The notes: generated by a model from the letters alone, not told the origin. 64,000 nt of DNA from Galbibacter orientalis DSM 19592 (GCF_000260115.1 NZ_JH651379.1:2335466-2399465), one strand, 5' to 3'. Positions 35,812-45,504 are shown, numbered from the stretch's first letter. Translations and numbers: made by a program.

Positions 35812-36951
35812 ATGAAATTTTCAATTCAAACAATAGTACTTCTACTAGTGTCTTTAAACACTATTGGTTGTGCAACAAAAGAAAATAAAAAAGAAGTTGA
35901 AAAAGAAAAAGTAGGTAACGAAATAGCTCAAACTCCTAATATCATACTAATGGTAGGCGATGGAATGGGGATTTCTCAAATATCTACAGCTTTTTACTTT
36001 GGTGAAAGTACTCCTAATTTTGAACAATTTTCGGAAATCGGCTTAATGAAGACTTCAAGTACAAGTCATACTATTACAGATTCTGCCGCTGGAGCTACTG
36101 CATTTGCAACAGGAGAACGCACCTACAATAGAGCTATTGGAGTTTCTAAAGATACTGTTGCTGTTCCTACAATTTTGGAACAATTAAAAGAGGAAAACTA
36201 TCAAACTGGCTTAATTAGCTTAACATCTATTACCCATGCTACTCCAGCTAGCTTTTATGCGCATGTAAAAGATCGAGATATGCATGAGGAAATAGCAGAA
36301 CAAATGACCAAAGGGAAGGTTGATTTTTTTGCTGGTGGAGGATTGGATTTTTTCACCAAACGAAAAGATGGAAAAAATTTGTATCAAGAAATGCAGCAAA
36401 ATGGTTTTCAGATGGATTCTGTAAACCTAATCTCTTTTAATGCTGATAAAAAAAATGGATATCTGTTAGCTGCCGATGCTTTCCCATCTAAAACGCAAGG
36501 AAGAGAAGGTTTTCTTCAAGAAGCTACAAAATTATCTTTGGATTATTTTGACGCTAAAAAACAACCATTTTTTTTAATGGTAGAAGGTTCTTTTATAGAC
36601 TGGGGAGGTCATGCTAAAGATGCTGATATGATGGTTCAAGAAGTATTGGATTTTGACAAAACATTGGGGATTGTATTAAACTATATAAAAGAAAATCCAA
36701 ATACGTTATTAGTGGTAACAGCCGACCATGAAACTGGTGGAGCTAGTGTAGGAAAATATTATGATGTAGGTGCTAATGGAAAAAAAGTAGAAAATCCAGA
36801 AAAGGTAGCAGTTTCCTTTAATACCGATCAACATACGGGACAATTAATTCCAGTTTTTGCTAAAGGCATTGGAGCAGAAAATTTTCAAGGAATTTATCAG
36901 AATAATGAAATTTATCATAAAATGTTTCAAGCAATAAATAAAAAGAAATAG
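35812..36951 (+). CDS. phoA: Alkaline phosphatase, lipoprotein
   Basis: A 379-residue secreted phosphomonoesterase. Lipobox TIGC has Cys20. Metal-site Asp50 is in NIILMVGDGMG, nucleophile Ser91 in TITDSAAGATAFATGE, and the distal metal ligands are in VVTADHETGG and FNTDQHTGQL. The frame is open 120 bp further upstream, but that part translates the interspersed repeat (FGKLRAGSG) and carries no signal peptide, so the ATG at 35812 is used. The next gene starts 2 bp after its stop. Confidence 0.92.
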   Translation: MKFSIQTIVLLLVSLNTIGCATKENKKEVEKEKVGNEIAQTPNIILMVGDGMGISQISTAFYFGESTPNFEQFSEIGLMKTSSTSHTITDSAAGATAFATGERTYNRAIGVSKDTVAVPTILEQLKEENYQTGLISLTSITHATPASFYAHVKDRDMHEEIAEQMTKGKVDFFAGGGLDFFTKRKDGKNLYQEMQQNGFQMDSVNLISFNADKKNGYLLAADAFPSKTQGREGFLQEATKLSLDYFDAKKQPFFLMVEGSFIDWGGHAKDADMMVQEVLDFDKTLGIVLNYIKENPNTLLVVTADHETGGASVGKYYDVGANGKKVENPEKVAVSFNTDQHTGQLIPVFAKGIGAENFQGIYQNNEIYHKMFQAINKKK

Positions 36952-36953
36952 CT

Positions 36954-38732
36954 ATGAATAAAATGATAAGATTAACAATTATCTGCCTATTATTTCACTT
37001 TTCCTTAAATGCTCAGGAGCAATATCTAGTACATTCTCATAACGATTACAAACAAGAACTTCCCTTTTGGTATGCATACAGTAATGGAGCTACCTCCATT
37101 GAAGTTGATGTTTTTCTGAAAGATCAAACGCTTTTTGTAACTCATAGCGAAGATGAAATTTCGGAAAGTGCAACGCTTGAGTCGGTCTATTTAGATAGAT
37201 TAAATGCTTTGTTACTATCGGGAGAATTAAGAGAATTACAGCTACTTATAGATTTTAAATCGGAGGCTTATACAACCATCAATAAATTAGTTGACGTACT
37301 CAAGGAGTATCCAGCCCTTTTAAAATCTAATAAAATTCGTTTTGTTATTTCGGGCAACAAACCAAAGTCAGAGGACTACATTAAGTACCCTGATTATATA
37401 ATGTTTGACCATCAAAACTTAAATAATTTAGAAGAAATAGATTTAAGTAAAGTAGCCTTAATAAGCGCTAATTATAAAGATTATTCGGTATGGAATGGTT
37501 ATGGAAGAATGGTTGCTTCGGAAGCAAAACAGGTAAAAAACGTTATTGAAAAAGCACATAATATCTCTAAACCGATTCGTTTTTGGGCTACGCCTGATAC
37601 CAAAACAGCTTGGTTGCGGTTATCTAATCTTGGGGTAAATTATATCAATACAGATAAACCTGCACTTGCTAATCAATATTTAAAAGCTATTGAAAAGAAT
37701 ACATACCATTTAGCTAACAAAGTTAAAACCTATCAGCCTAAGTATGATTATGATGAAGATGCACAACCTCAAAACATCATTTTAATGATAGGAGATGGAA
37801 ACGGACTTGCGCAAATATCGGCAACTATGATTGCCAATCGTGGGGAGCTTACAGTTACTAAAATTAAAAACATAGGTTTGGTAAAAACAGCTTCAGAAGA
37901 TAACTTAATAACCGATTCTGCTGCAGGTGCAACAGCTATGGCTACAGGGGTTAAAACTAATAATCGTGCTATAGGAGTAGATTCAGAAGGAAAAAAACTG
38001 AATAATTTAATAAACATTACCAAGGCTTCTAATTTTAATACCGCTATAGTTTCTACAGATGCTATTTATGGAGCTACCCCCTCATCTTTCTTTGCGCATC
38101 GAACAGAAAGAGACGACACCAAAGGGCTTGTTACTGATTTAAAAGGTAGTAAACTAGATTTTTTTATAGCTGGAGGAAGAAATCAGGAAAAAAATATAGA
38201 GAAGGAATTTAAAACTGAAAGGTTGGAGACTTTTTCAGATTTCGATGGACAAACAGCTATTTATATAGGAGAGGAAAAAGCGCCTACAATGAGTAAAGGA
38301 AGAGAGAATACTTTTCCTACAGCGCTAAAAAAGGCACTAAAAGTATTGGATAGCAAAGAAAAACCATTTTTTTTAATGGCTGAAGGAGCTCAGATTGATA
38401 ATGGAGGACACTCCAATAACATCAAAGGAATTATAGAAGAAATGCTTGATTTTGATCAGGCAATAGCAGAAGCATTACGATTTGCAGATGCTAATAAAAA
38501 CACATTAGTATTAATTACTGCGGATCATGAAACTTCTGGGTTAGGAATTGTTGGAGGTAATATAGAAGGTACGGTGCAAGCAGATTTTCTAACTGTAGAC
38601 CATACTGGAATTATGGTTCCTTTGTTTGCTTATGGTCCACAAGCAGATAAGTTTACAGGTATTTATGAAAACACCATGATTTTTAAAAAAATATTGGAGG
38701 TTTTAGCCATTAAAACATTAATGTCCGAATAA
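36954..38732 (+). CDS. Fusion of PLC/GDPD-like phosphodiesterase and alkaline phosphatase
   Basis: A 592-residue exported bifunctional protein. The signal peptide ends at about SLNAQ. Residues 23-255 form a PI-PLC/glycerophosphodiester phosphodiesterase-like barrel: HSHNDY (His27, His29), SIEVDVFL (Glu50, Asp52), FVTHSE (His64) and INTDKP near its end. Residues about 270-590 form an alkaline phosphatase with IILMIGDGNG, ITDSAAGATAMATG (Ser322), LITADHETSG and VDHTG. One chain could cut a phosphodiester and remove the freed phosphate. It is coupled to phoA (2-bp gap), in the SusCD locus. Confidence 0.9.
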   Translation: MNKMIRLTIICLLFHFSLNAQEQYLVHSHNDYKQELPFWYAYSNGATSIEVDVFLKDQTLFVTHSEDEISESATLESVYLDRLNALLLSGELRELQLLIDFKSEAYTTINKLVDVLKEYPALLKSNKIRFVISGNKPKSEDYIKYPDYIMFDHQNLNNLEEIDLSKVALISANYKDYSVWNGYGRMVASEAKQVKNVIEKAHNISKPIRFWATPDTKTAWLRLSNLGVNYINTDKPALANQYLKAIEKNTYHLANKVKTYQPKYDYDEDAQPQNIILMIGDGNGLAQISATMIANRGELTVTKIKNIGLVKTASEDNLITDSAAGATAMATGVKTNNRAIGVDSEGKKLNNLINITKASNFNTAIVSTDAIYGATPSSFFAHRTERDDTKGLVTDLKGSKLDFFIAGGRNQEKNIEKEFKTERLETFSDFDGQTAIYIGEEKAPTMSKGRENTFPTALKKALKVLDSKEKPFFLMAEGAQIDNGGHSNNIKGIIEEMLDFDQAIAEALRFADANKNTLVLITADHETSGLGIVGGNIEGTVQADFLTVDHTGIMVPLFAYGPQADKFTGIYENTMIFKKILEVLAIKTLMSE

Positions 38733-38863
38733 ACATGCAATTTATTGTTTAAGCAAACGAAGAAAAAAAACTAAAATAGAGAAATGATATCGCTTTTAAA
38801 GCTAGAAGGAGTTATATTAAATTTCATAAAAACATAGAGTCTTAAAAGGATTTAGAAGATTGA

Positions 38864-38896
38864 TTGTCAGAAAAATATTCAATATTTTTCTGACAA
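38864..38896 (+). terminator. Perfect palindromic hairpin after the PLC::PhoA gene
   Basis: TTGTCAGAAAAATATT and AATATTTTTCTGACAA form a perfect 16-bp inverted repeat around a single C. It lies just upstream of a second terminator and may serve as a terminator or transcript-stabilising end. Confidence 0.7.
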
Positions 38897-38898
38897 AT

Positions 38899-38933
38899 AA
38901 AAAAGCGAATGATGATTAATCATTCGCTTTTTT
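38899..38933. terminator. Bidirectional terminator between convergent genes
   Basis: AAAAAAGCGAATGAT / ATCATTCGCTTTTTT, a perfect 15-bp stem with a 5-nt loop and A/T runs on both sides, between the plus-strand phosphatase fusion and the minus-strand GH109 gene. Confidence 0.92.
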
Positions 38934-38978
38934 TAAGCTAACTGCACAATAAACTTCTAACAAAAAATAATCAATAAA

Positions 38979-40340
38979 TTAGTACCTATATTCCTCTTTC
39001 ATCCAATCAAAAGGTTTTCTTGCAATCCATTGCCCTCTTGTAAAATCTGGAAAATCTTGAGGCTCTCCATTATTTGCAATAGAAGCCTCAGAAAGTGGTG
39101 TAATAGCACTCCAAGCAGCTGCATCATACGCATCCATTGGCGGCGCAATATTATCTATTGCAGATTCCACAAAAGCTTTCATTACAAAATAATCCATTCC
39201 GCCATGTCCTGCTCCTGTTGCTATTTTACCATATTTTTTCCAGATTGGATGGTCGTATTTCTCTAACCATGCATCTGCCTCATCCCATTTATGCGGCTCA
39301 GATTTCCCTTCTATATAAATTCTATTTCCATCTACTTCCCACAAACCATTTACACCTTGCACTCTAAACCCTAAAGAATAAGGTCTTGGAGAATTAGTAT
39401 CGTGAGTTATTATAATTGTCTCTCCATTAGCAGTTTCTACTGTTGAAGTAATAATATCTCCTTGCTTAAATTTTACACTAGCATTAGGATGATCTGCGCC
39501 TCCTTCATTAACTATATATCTATTTAAACCTCTTGCTTTGGTTGCATGAGAAGTTAAAGAAACAAATCTATTCCCTCTATTAATATCTGTCATTGCAGCA
39601 ATAGGTCCAACACCATGTGTTGGATAGGTATCTCCATTTCTGGAAACCGAATGTTGTGTTCTCCATTTTGCTTCAGAAAGAGCCTTCTCTCCAAACTCTA
39701 CACCGCCACCATATGGTTGCTTTCCGTTATTAAATTTTACAGCTCTTAAATCATGTTGATAGCCGCATCTAAAATGTAAAAGCTCTCCAAAAACATTCTG
39801 TTTTACCATATTTAATACCGCCAAAACATCCCGACGGTAATTTACATTTTCAAGAATCATTAAGTGAGAGCCTGTTTCTTCTGAAGTATTAACTAAATCC
39901 CAACATTCTTCAATGGTTTGCGCCGCAGAGACTTCAAGTCCTGTATACTTACCAGCTTTCATAGAATCTACCGCCATTTTAGTATGCCAAAGCCAAGGCG
40001 TAGCAATTATTACAGCATCTATGCTCTCCAATTGAAGCATATTACGATAATCGTAATCATCTTTTCCAAACACTTGTGGTTTCTTCTGTCCAGCTTCAGT
40101 AATTTTTTTTGTTGCAATATCTATTCTATTTGGATCTACATCACAAATAGCAACCACTTCAACATCGTCTCTTAATAATGCATTATTTAAATGATTAGTC
40201 CCTCGAAGTCCAACCCCGATAAATGCTAATTTTAATTTTTCGTTTTTGCTAGAAGCGTATCCAAAAGATAGGTTTGGAGCAAGAGAAATACCTGCGCCTA
40301 CAACAGCTGATTTTCTTATAAAATCTCTTCTTGAATTCAT
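38979..40340 (-). CDS. Gfo/Idh/MocA-type, GH109-like glycosidase (alpha-N-acetylgalactosaminidase family)
   Basis: 453 residues. A twin-arginine signal (NSRRDFIRKSAVVGAG) implies export of a folded, cofactor-bound protein. The Rossmann fold has KLAFIGVGLRGTNH and VVAICDVDPNR. GLEVSAAQTIEECW, SVSRNGDTYPTHGVGPIAA and ATGAGHGGMDYFV are typical of GH109, which cleaves alpha-GalNAc (and other glycosides) by an NAD-dependent elimination mechanism. It is convergent with the phosphatase genes and upstream of a PhoD-like gene on its own strand. This supports a phospho-GalNAc-type substrate for the locus (inference). Confidence 0.8.
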   Translation of the reverse strand: MNSRRDFIRKSAVVGAGISLAPNLSFGYASSKNEKLKLAFIGVGLRGTNHLNNALLRDDVEVVAICDVDPNRIDIATKKITEAGQKKPQVFGKDDYDYRNMLQLESIDAVIIATPWLWHTKMAVDSMKAGKYTGLEVSAAQTIEECWDLVNTSEETGSHLMILENVNYRRDVLAVLNMVKQNVFGELLHFRCGYQHDLRAVKFNNGKQPYGGGVEFGEKALSEAKWRTQHSVSRNGDTYPTHGVGPIAAMTDINRGNRFVSLTSHATKARGLNRYIVNEGGADHPNASVKFKQGDIITSTVETANGETIIITHDTNSPRPYSLGFRVQGVNGLWEVDGNRIYIEGKSEPHKWDEADAWLEKYDHPIWKKYGKIATGAGHGGMDYFVMKAFVESAIDNIAPPMDAYDAAAWSAITPLSEASIANNGEPQDFPDFTRGQWIARKPFDWMKEEYRY

Positions 40341-40560
40341 AATTTAGGTTTTTTATAATATCACTTTACTTTTTTGAAGAACTTAATGCTTTTTTATTAA
40401 AATGAAGCTATAAGTAAATAATTTATTTTCATTTTGCTTCGACAATATAGAAAATTACTTTCTAAGATGAAAATAAAAAATAAATTTTAAGATTTTAATT
40501 AAAAATATTCAGCAACAAAAAACATTTATTCTATACCCTAGAGCCTATTATAACTTTCTA

Positions 40561-43164
40561 TTATATTTTAACCGATGTTTTATTGATTACTAATGCTGTT
40601 AATAAATGTTCTTCTGTTTTATCTTCTTTTTCAAAATACAAAATCACCTTATGTACTCCTTCTTTAAAAGTCTTTAATTGAAACGTATTAGAATTTGGTT
40701 TATAGGCATATATCAATTCATCTGCATCATACAACTTTACTAACGGAATCTCTTTCTCAGATTCTACAATTAACTCTGGCAACAAATACTCGTTTTCTTT
40801 AGCATAGCAGTCGTATTGATTAATTGTTATTGGCCATCCTGGATATTGTTCTTCTCTATTTACTCTAACGTCAACAAATCTTGGCCAACATTCCGTTTTA
40901 ATACTTCGCTCTTTTTTATTAAAAGTTACCATTCCATAACCAGTAGCTCTATTGTATAAAACTGCTGGTTTTAAATCTGTTTGATATGGATTTCCAGCTC
41001 CTAGCACGGACATTTTATTCCCAAAACCATCAATATGATTTCCTAAAAAAGCTGGCTTCTTATAGGTATGGTCTTTAACATTTTCTATTGGCGGCCAAAA
41101 TCTTCTTGGCCAAATATTATTTAATGCAGGCCCTGCAAACGCATAACCACTGTCTCCAAATTCTTCCAATCCATATTTAACAAAACTCGCCATATGTTGA
41201 TCTCCAGCAATATGAAAAGCAAAAGCTTTTCTAATAATGCGTACCGCTTTATCTCTTTTATTAGCTGGCCACCCATTAGAATCCATATCTGCAGTCATTG
41301 CATCTCCTAAAATATATTCTTCTTTTTGCGGAATTTTAAGCTCAGGAACAACAGCATCTGTTCTCGCTTCTTTCGGAAGTGTTGCTACAGTAGCCAAATT
41401 GGTTTGAGATAAAACTACTTTTATTTGCGTATCATCATTCCAATCTTGCACCCATTCTTCAAGAAAATCCTCTTGACGTTTCCCTAAAAGTTCAGCATCC
41501 AAATCTTTATACTTTTTGATATCAAAATTCTCATTCTGAATCCATCCATTCCAAATGTCAGCCTCTTTTGGCACAACATGCATGGGAGCCGATTTAAACT
41601 TTCTATCTTCTAAAATTGCAAAACTTAATCCTGCATATTTCCATTGGGTATAATACACGCCTATTCCTTGTTTTACAGAGCGGGCATCATAAGGGTCTGG
41701 TAAATGACTAGTTTGAGTAAATTGAATCATATTGATCCATTCTGGAGACATTTTATACCCTCCTGAATCTTGAGAAGATGCTCCAAAACCTTTAGAAGTA
41801 TCTGCTACAGCACCTCCTTCTCCCCATACATTTCCATGATATACATCATGATCATCTGGAATTATAGCACAAGGTTTATGTCTAAAAAGTTCTCGATAAG
41901 ACCACCCAAATAGTAGCCATTTCCGAAGATATTCAATACATAAATCATCAAAGTCTCCTTCATACATAACTCCATATCCTCCTGTGGCTTCATAGAATTG
42001 ATCTCCTAAGAACAAGATAATATCTGGATCTAAATAAGAAACATTATTACATACATCCTGATCTGGAAAGCCATAATGAAAATTACAACTAAACACTCCT
42101 GCCTTAACTTCGTTTTTATCAAGAGGCTCTTTAGCTATAGTACCATCATAAAAATACTGATGAACTTGATTTCTAAGAGGTAACTCTACCAAAACTCTAT
42201 ATGGAATATCTTGCGTTTCCTTCCAATGTTCAATTATAAAATTATTAGCTCGTCCTGGGTTTGAGTTTGTTTGCGTCTCTACAGTTTGCCATTCCCCATC
42301 TCGCTTAAACTGCAATATTACTTTATGATTAGGGATCTTTTCAAAAGGAGTTAATTGAGTTGTCAACTTCAATTTTTCTTTATGCAAAGTATACTGAGCA
42401 AAGCATATAGGACCATACAATTGCTCTTCACTATAGTTTAACCCTGTAGAAGTTACTTTCCAATTAGAAAAGGAAGCGGTTTTATTTTTAACTGCTTTTT
42501 TATGTTGCGTGTGAACTACTAAAGAAAAATTTCCATTAACTTTTTCAGCTTCTACCATACTTTCTACGGAAGCGATTTCTATAGAGGAGCTATCTATAGC
42601 GCTTACATTTAGCTTATAATAGCCATTTTTGTAGGTTGCTTTGAGCTTTAATTTCAAACTATCTGGAATTTGAAGCAAATTTGTCTTAAAAACTTCCTCT
42701 CCAATAATAAAATCCCCGCCTCCTGTTAGTCCAACTGGCAGTCCTTTCCCAAATACTGAAGCAGATCTATAATCGTTGAACTGCCCTCTTACTCCAATTT
42801 TAAATCCAATAAAAGCTTTTGTATTTCCTTTTATCTCAGAAGACAATACATTAATCTCTACTTCTTGCTCAAAATTATCTGTATTATCTCCCTTCTGGAT
42901 AGTTAATAAATTTAAATTCCTATCCGTTCCAGAAACTATACATACTGCCCTTCCATTTTCAATAACCCAATCCTGCATCCGGTTTGCCCAGTATTCTGGA
43001 CCTACCCACTTCATATCAAACCAATTATTCCAATTACTTTTAAAATTGACTTCTTTTATTCCGCCAAAAAAATTCAAAACATTACTATTTAATGGTCTAG
43101 TCATTCCAATAGCAGGTAAAATAGCTCCTAATGAAAATGTTTTAAGATAGTTCCTTCTATTCAT
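40561..43164 (-). CDS. PhoD-like alkaline phosphatase/phosphodiesterase, Tat-exported
   Basis: 867 residues. A Tat-type signal (NRRNYLKTFSLGAILPAIG) is followed by a concanavalin-like beta-rich region (about 30-230) and a metallophosphoesterase domain. Motifs are GVFSCNFHYGFP (about 365), ILFLGDQFYEATG (about 387), IIPDDHDVYHGN (about 434) and FHIAGDQHMASFVKYG. PhoD enzymes are Ca/Fe-dependent phosphodiesterases; the B. subtilis one acts on teichoic acid. A start 39 bp upstream precedes the Tat motif and is less likely. It is divergent from a GlpR-like regulator. Confidence 0.82.
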   Translation of the reverse strand: MNRRNYLKTFSLGAILPAIGMTRPLNSNVLNFFGGIKEVNFKSNWNNWFDMKWVGPEYWANRMQDWVIENGRAVCIVSGTDRNLNLLTIQKGDNTDNFEQEVEINVLSSEIKGNTKAFIGFKIGVRGQFNDYRSASVFGKGLPVGLTGGGDFIIGEEVFKTNLLQIPDSLKLKLKATYKNGYYKLNVSAIDSSSIEIASVESMVEAEKVNGNFSLVVHTQHKKAVKNKTASFSNWKVTSTGLNYSEEQLYGPICFAQYTLHKEKLKLTTQLTPFEKIPNHKVILQFKRDGEWQTVETQTNSNPGRANNFIIEHWKETQDIPYRVLVELPLRNQVHQYFYDGTIAKEPLDKNEVKAGVFSCNFHYGFPDQDVCNNVSYLDPDIILFLGDQFYEATGGYGVMYEGDFDDLCIEYLRKWLLFGWSYRELFRHKPCAIIPDDHDVYHGNVWGEGGAVADTSKGFGASSQDSGGYKMSPEWINMIQFTQTSHLPDPYDARSVKQGIGVYYTQWKYAGLSFAILEDRKFKSAPMHVVPKEADIWNGWIQNENFDIKKYKDLDAELLGKRQEDFLEEWVQDWNDDTQIKVVLSQTNLATVATLPKEARTDAVVPELKIPQKEEYILGDAMTADMDSNGWPANKRDKAVRIIRKAFAFHIAGDQHMASFVKYGLEEFGDSGYAFAGPALNNIWPRRFWPPIENVKDHTYKKPAFLGNHIDGFGNKMSVLGAGNPYQTDLKPAVLYNRATGYGMVTFNKKERSIKTECWPRFVDVRVNREEQYPGWPITINQYDCYAKENEYLLPELIVESEKEIPLVKLYDADELIYAYKPNSNTFQLKTFKEGVHKVILYFEKEDKTEEHLLTALVINKTSVKI

Positions 43165-43374
43165 AATTAATATTAACTTCTTGAAGCTACTAATATAAAA
43201 CAATCCTTAAAAAATAGCATATCAACAAAAAATATATTTCGAATTATTTCTTTTTAAATTCACTTACTTCATGAATCGAAAATATTAATTTACTTTTTCA
43301 TTAACTTTTATTTCTTTTTTATGTAGAATTTATTGTTTATTTTTATTTTTGATAAAGTCATTAATACCATTACA

Positions 43375-44139
43375 GTGAAAAAAACAGCAGTTAGAAGATC
43401 CTTAATTCTAAAGGAATTAGATGAGTACGGTCAAGTAAGCGTAAACGACCTAAGCAAAGCTTTAGGTGTAAGTGAAGTTACTATTAGAAACGATCTCGAT
43501 AGATTAGAAAAAAACAAACTTCTTATCCGTGCACATGGAGGAGCTTTTAAAACAAGTAATATTGCTTTAACCGTTAGTGAAAAAAAGAAAATTAATCTTG
43601 ATGTAAAAAGGTTGATTGGAAAAAAAGCAGTAAGCCTTATTGGAGATGATGAAAGTATAATTCTAGATTCTGGAACTACCACATTTGAAATCTCCAACAA
43701 CCTTGCAGAAATTCAAAACTTAACTGTAATTAGTAACGCACTAGACATTGTAAATAATCTTTCGCAATATAAAAACTTACAAGTTTTTATGCCAGGGGGG
43801 TATTTAAAAGAGTTTTCCATGTCGTTGGTGGGACCAATGGCAGAAAGAAACTTAAAGCAACTGTATTGTAATAAGCTTTTTCTAGGGGTTGACGGAATCA
43901 AACCAAACTTAGGTGTTTTTACACATCATGTGGAAGAAGCGTACCTCAACCAATTAATGATTGAAATTTCTGATGAAGTTATTGTTGTGGCAGATTCCTC
44001 TAAATTTAAAAGAAGCGGACTTGCATTTATTTCTAATTTTGATAAAATCGATAAAATTATAACCGACTCCAATATTGACGAAAGTCATATTAAAGAACTT
44101 GAAAACCATAATGTAGAAGTCATTCTTGCAGATAAATAA
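43375..44139 (+). CDS. DeoR/GlpR-family transcriptional regulator
   Basis: A 254-residue regulator. The winged HTH is at about 8-60 (YGQVSVNDLSKALGVSEVTI, RNDLDRLEKN). The C-terminal sensor contains ILDSGTTTFEIS, VISNALDIV, FMPGGYLKE and VVADSSKFKRSG, as in GlpR-type proteins that sense phosphorylated sugars or glycerol-3-P. I start at the GTG at 43375 (MKKTAVRRSLILKELDE); the TTG at 43333 adds a hydrophobic stretch unlikely for this family. It is divergent from the PhoD-like gene and is the probable regulator of the phosphatase genes. Confidence 0.85.
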   Translation: MKKTAVRRSLILKELDEYGQVSVNDLSKALGVSEVTIRNDLDRLEKNKLLIRAHGGAFKTSNIALTVSEKKKINLDVKRLIGKKAVSLIGDDESIILDSGTTTFEISNNLAEIQNLTVISNALDIVNNLSQYKNLQVFMPGGYLKEFSMSLVGPMAERNLKQLYCNKLFLGVDGIKPNLGVFTHHVEEAYLNQLMIEISDEVIVVADSSKFKRSGLAFISNFDKIDKIITDSNIDESHIKELENHNVEVILADK

Positions 44140-44140
44140 A

Positions 44141-44191
44141 AAATATTTAAGCAAATCCTCTCAAACAAAAAGAGGATTTGCTTAAATATTT
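44141..44191. terminator. Bidirectional terminator between the DeoR gene and the bat operon
   Basis: A perfect 21-bp stem (arms 44141-44161 and 44171-44191, core GCAAATCCTCT / AGAGGATTTGC, flanked by AAATATTTAA) with a 9-nt loop, between convergent genes. Confidence 0.93.
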
Positions 44192-44210
44192 CCTTCCCAC
44201 ATCAATAATA

Positions 44211-45503
44211 TTAAGGATTAATCCATTTCTTATCCAGCGATATTGTATTTCTATTCAAGTAATTTTTTCTGATATTTTTTAATTTATGAACACTTAAAGA
44301 CGAGGCTATATTGGCTACATCTACTTCGTTTTTAACATCATATTTTTGAAGCAAATATTGAGCACTCGGCTCTTCTATATCTATTTCGTCAATCCAACGA
44401 TACAGCGCATTCATAACCTTAGTTTTATCATTACTTCCAACCGTCCTTTTCAATTTATTAAAATAATATAACTCTGAATTCTTATATGCTTTTCTGCGCT
44501 TAATTATGTACTTAATGATTCTTCTTAGTAGAAAAACAACAACTAACAAACTTATTATCAAAATAATACACGCTATAATAAATTCTTTTATAGAGAGCCC
44601 TAAAATTGTATAAGGTCTCTCTTCTGAAACTTCTTCAGAAATTTGTACCTCTTGAAGTTTTAAAGAATCTCTCACACTATCCAACATTCCTAAATCTGGA
44701 TTTGCTGCTACTTCAATAGTTACAGCTTTCAATGTTTTTTTATAAAGCTTTTTTTGGAATGGATGGTACCATGTAAATACCTTTTCTGGAATGGTTATTG
44801 TCCCTTCTTTTTCAAACAAATAGCGTACAGATTCTGTACGTTGCGCACTTATATATGTTTTAGACTTATAGTTATCTATAGTTCCACGCCCAGGGTACAT
44901 ACTAACATTTGGAAGGGTATCCCATACTGCTGGCGGAATTAATTCTGCAACAGTACCTCCTGCCTTTCTGGTAATTGTACGCTCCAAAACATCGCCCACT
45001 TTTGCTTTTTTTGTATTTCCAAACCAATGTTCAGAAACCGTTAAACTGGAGGCTACTAACCAATCCGAATGCTTAAAATTTGGTGGAATTGGCTTTACTT
45101 TAATCAATTTTTCTGAGGTCTTTACCACATGTTTTATCCCTTTATACCCCCCAGGAGCAGGCGATTCAACTTCAATCTCCAAAGCAGGAAATGTAACATT
45201 GTCTTCACTAAAAGGGAAAACATTATAGATAAGCTCCACCCCAGCAAAATTCTTCCCATTCCTCTGAAAAGATTTACTAACAGGTCGAAAGTATACCGAA
45301 AAAGCACCATTTACTTTTATATTTCCTAAATCTAGTCCCTTAGTAAACCAAGTAGATGTATATACGGTAACACTAACTTGTACAGGCTCTCCTACATATA
45401 CACTGGATTTATTTAAACGTGCTTCTCCCCATATTTGCTGCGCAGTTAAACTTTGTAAACTAAGTACCACAAACAGCAAGAAAAGTAATTTTTTTACTAA
45501 CAT
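44211..45503 (-). CDS. batD: BatD-like membrane protein
   Basis: About 430 residues. The signal peptide ends LQSLTAQ. The periplasmic beta-sandwich region (IWGEARLNKSSVYVGEPVQV, GGTVAELIPPAVWD) is typical of BatD, and one transmembrane helix lies at about 320-342 (EFIIACIILIISLLVVVFLL), with a cytoplasmic tail. An ATG 18 bp upstream overlaps the preceding gene; the ATG at 45503 starts right after that gene's stop and is preferred. It is the last gene of the Bat cluster. Bat proteins were linked to aerotolerance and envelope stress in Bacteroides; their mechanism is unsettled. Confidence 0.85.
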   Translation of the reverse strand: MLVKKLLFLLFVVLSLQSLTAQQIWGEARLNKSSVYVGEPVQVSVTVYTSTWFTKGLDLGNIKVNGAFSVYFRPVSKSFQRNGKNFAGVELIYNVFPFSEDNVTFPALEIEVESPAPGGYKGIKHVVKTSEKLIKVKPIPPNFKHSDWLVASSLTVSEHWFGNTKKAKVGDVLERTITRKAGGTVAELIPPAVWDTLPNVSMYPGRGTIDNYKSKTYISAQRTESVRYLFEKEGTITIPEKVFTWYHPFQKKLYKKTLKAVTIEVAANPDLGMLDSVRDSLKLQEVQISEEVSEERPYTILGLSIKEFIIACIILIISLLVVVFLLRRIIKYIIKRRKAYKNSELYYFNKLKRTVGSNDKTKVMNALYRWIDEIDIEEPSAQYLLQKYDVKNEVDVANIASSLSVHKLKNIRKNYLNRNTISLDKKWINP

Positions 45504-45504
45504 A

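Noticed and set aside
42776-43150. 124-codon plus-strand frame opposite the PhoD-like gene
   Set aside because: Fully antisense to the N-terminal half of a well-supported Tat-exported enzyme; composition is that of a shadow frame.
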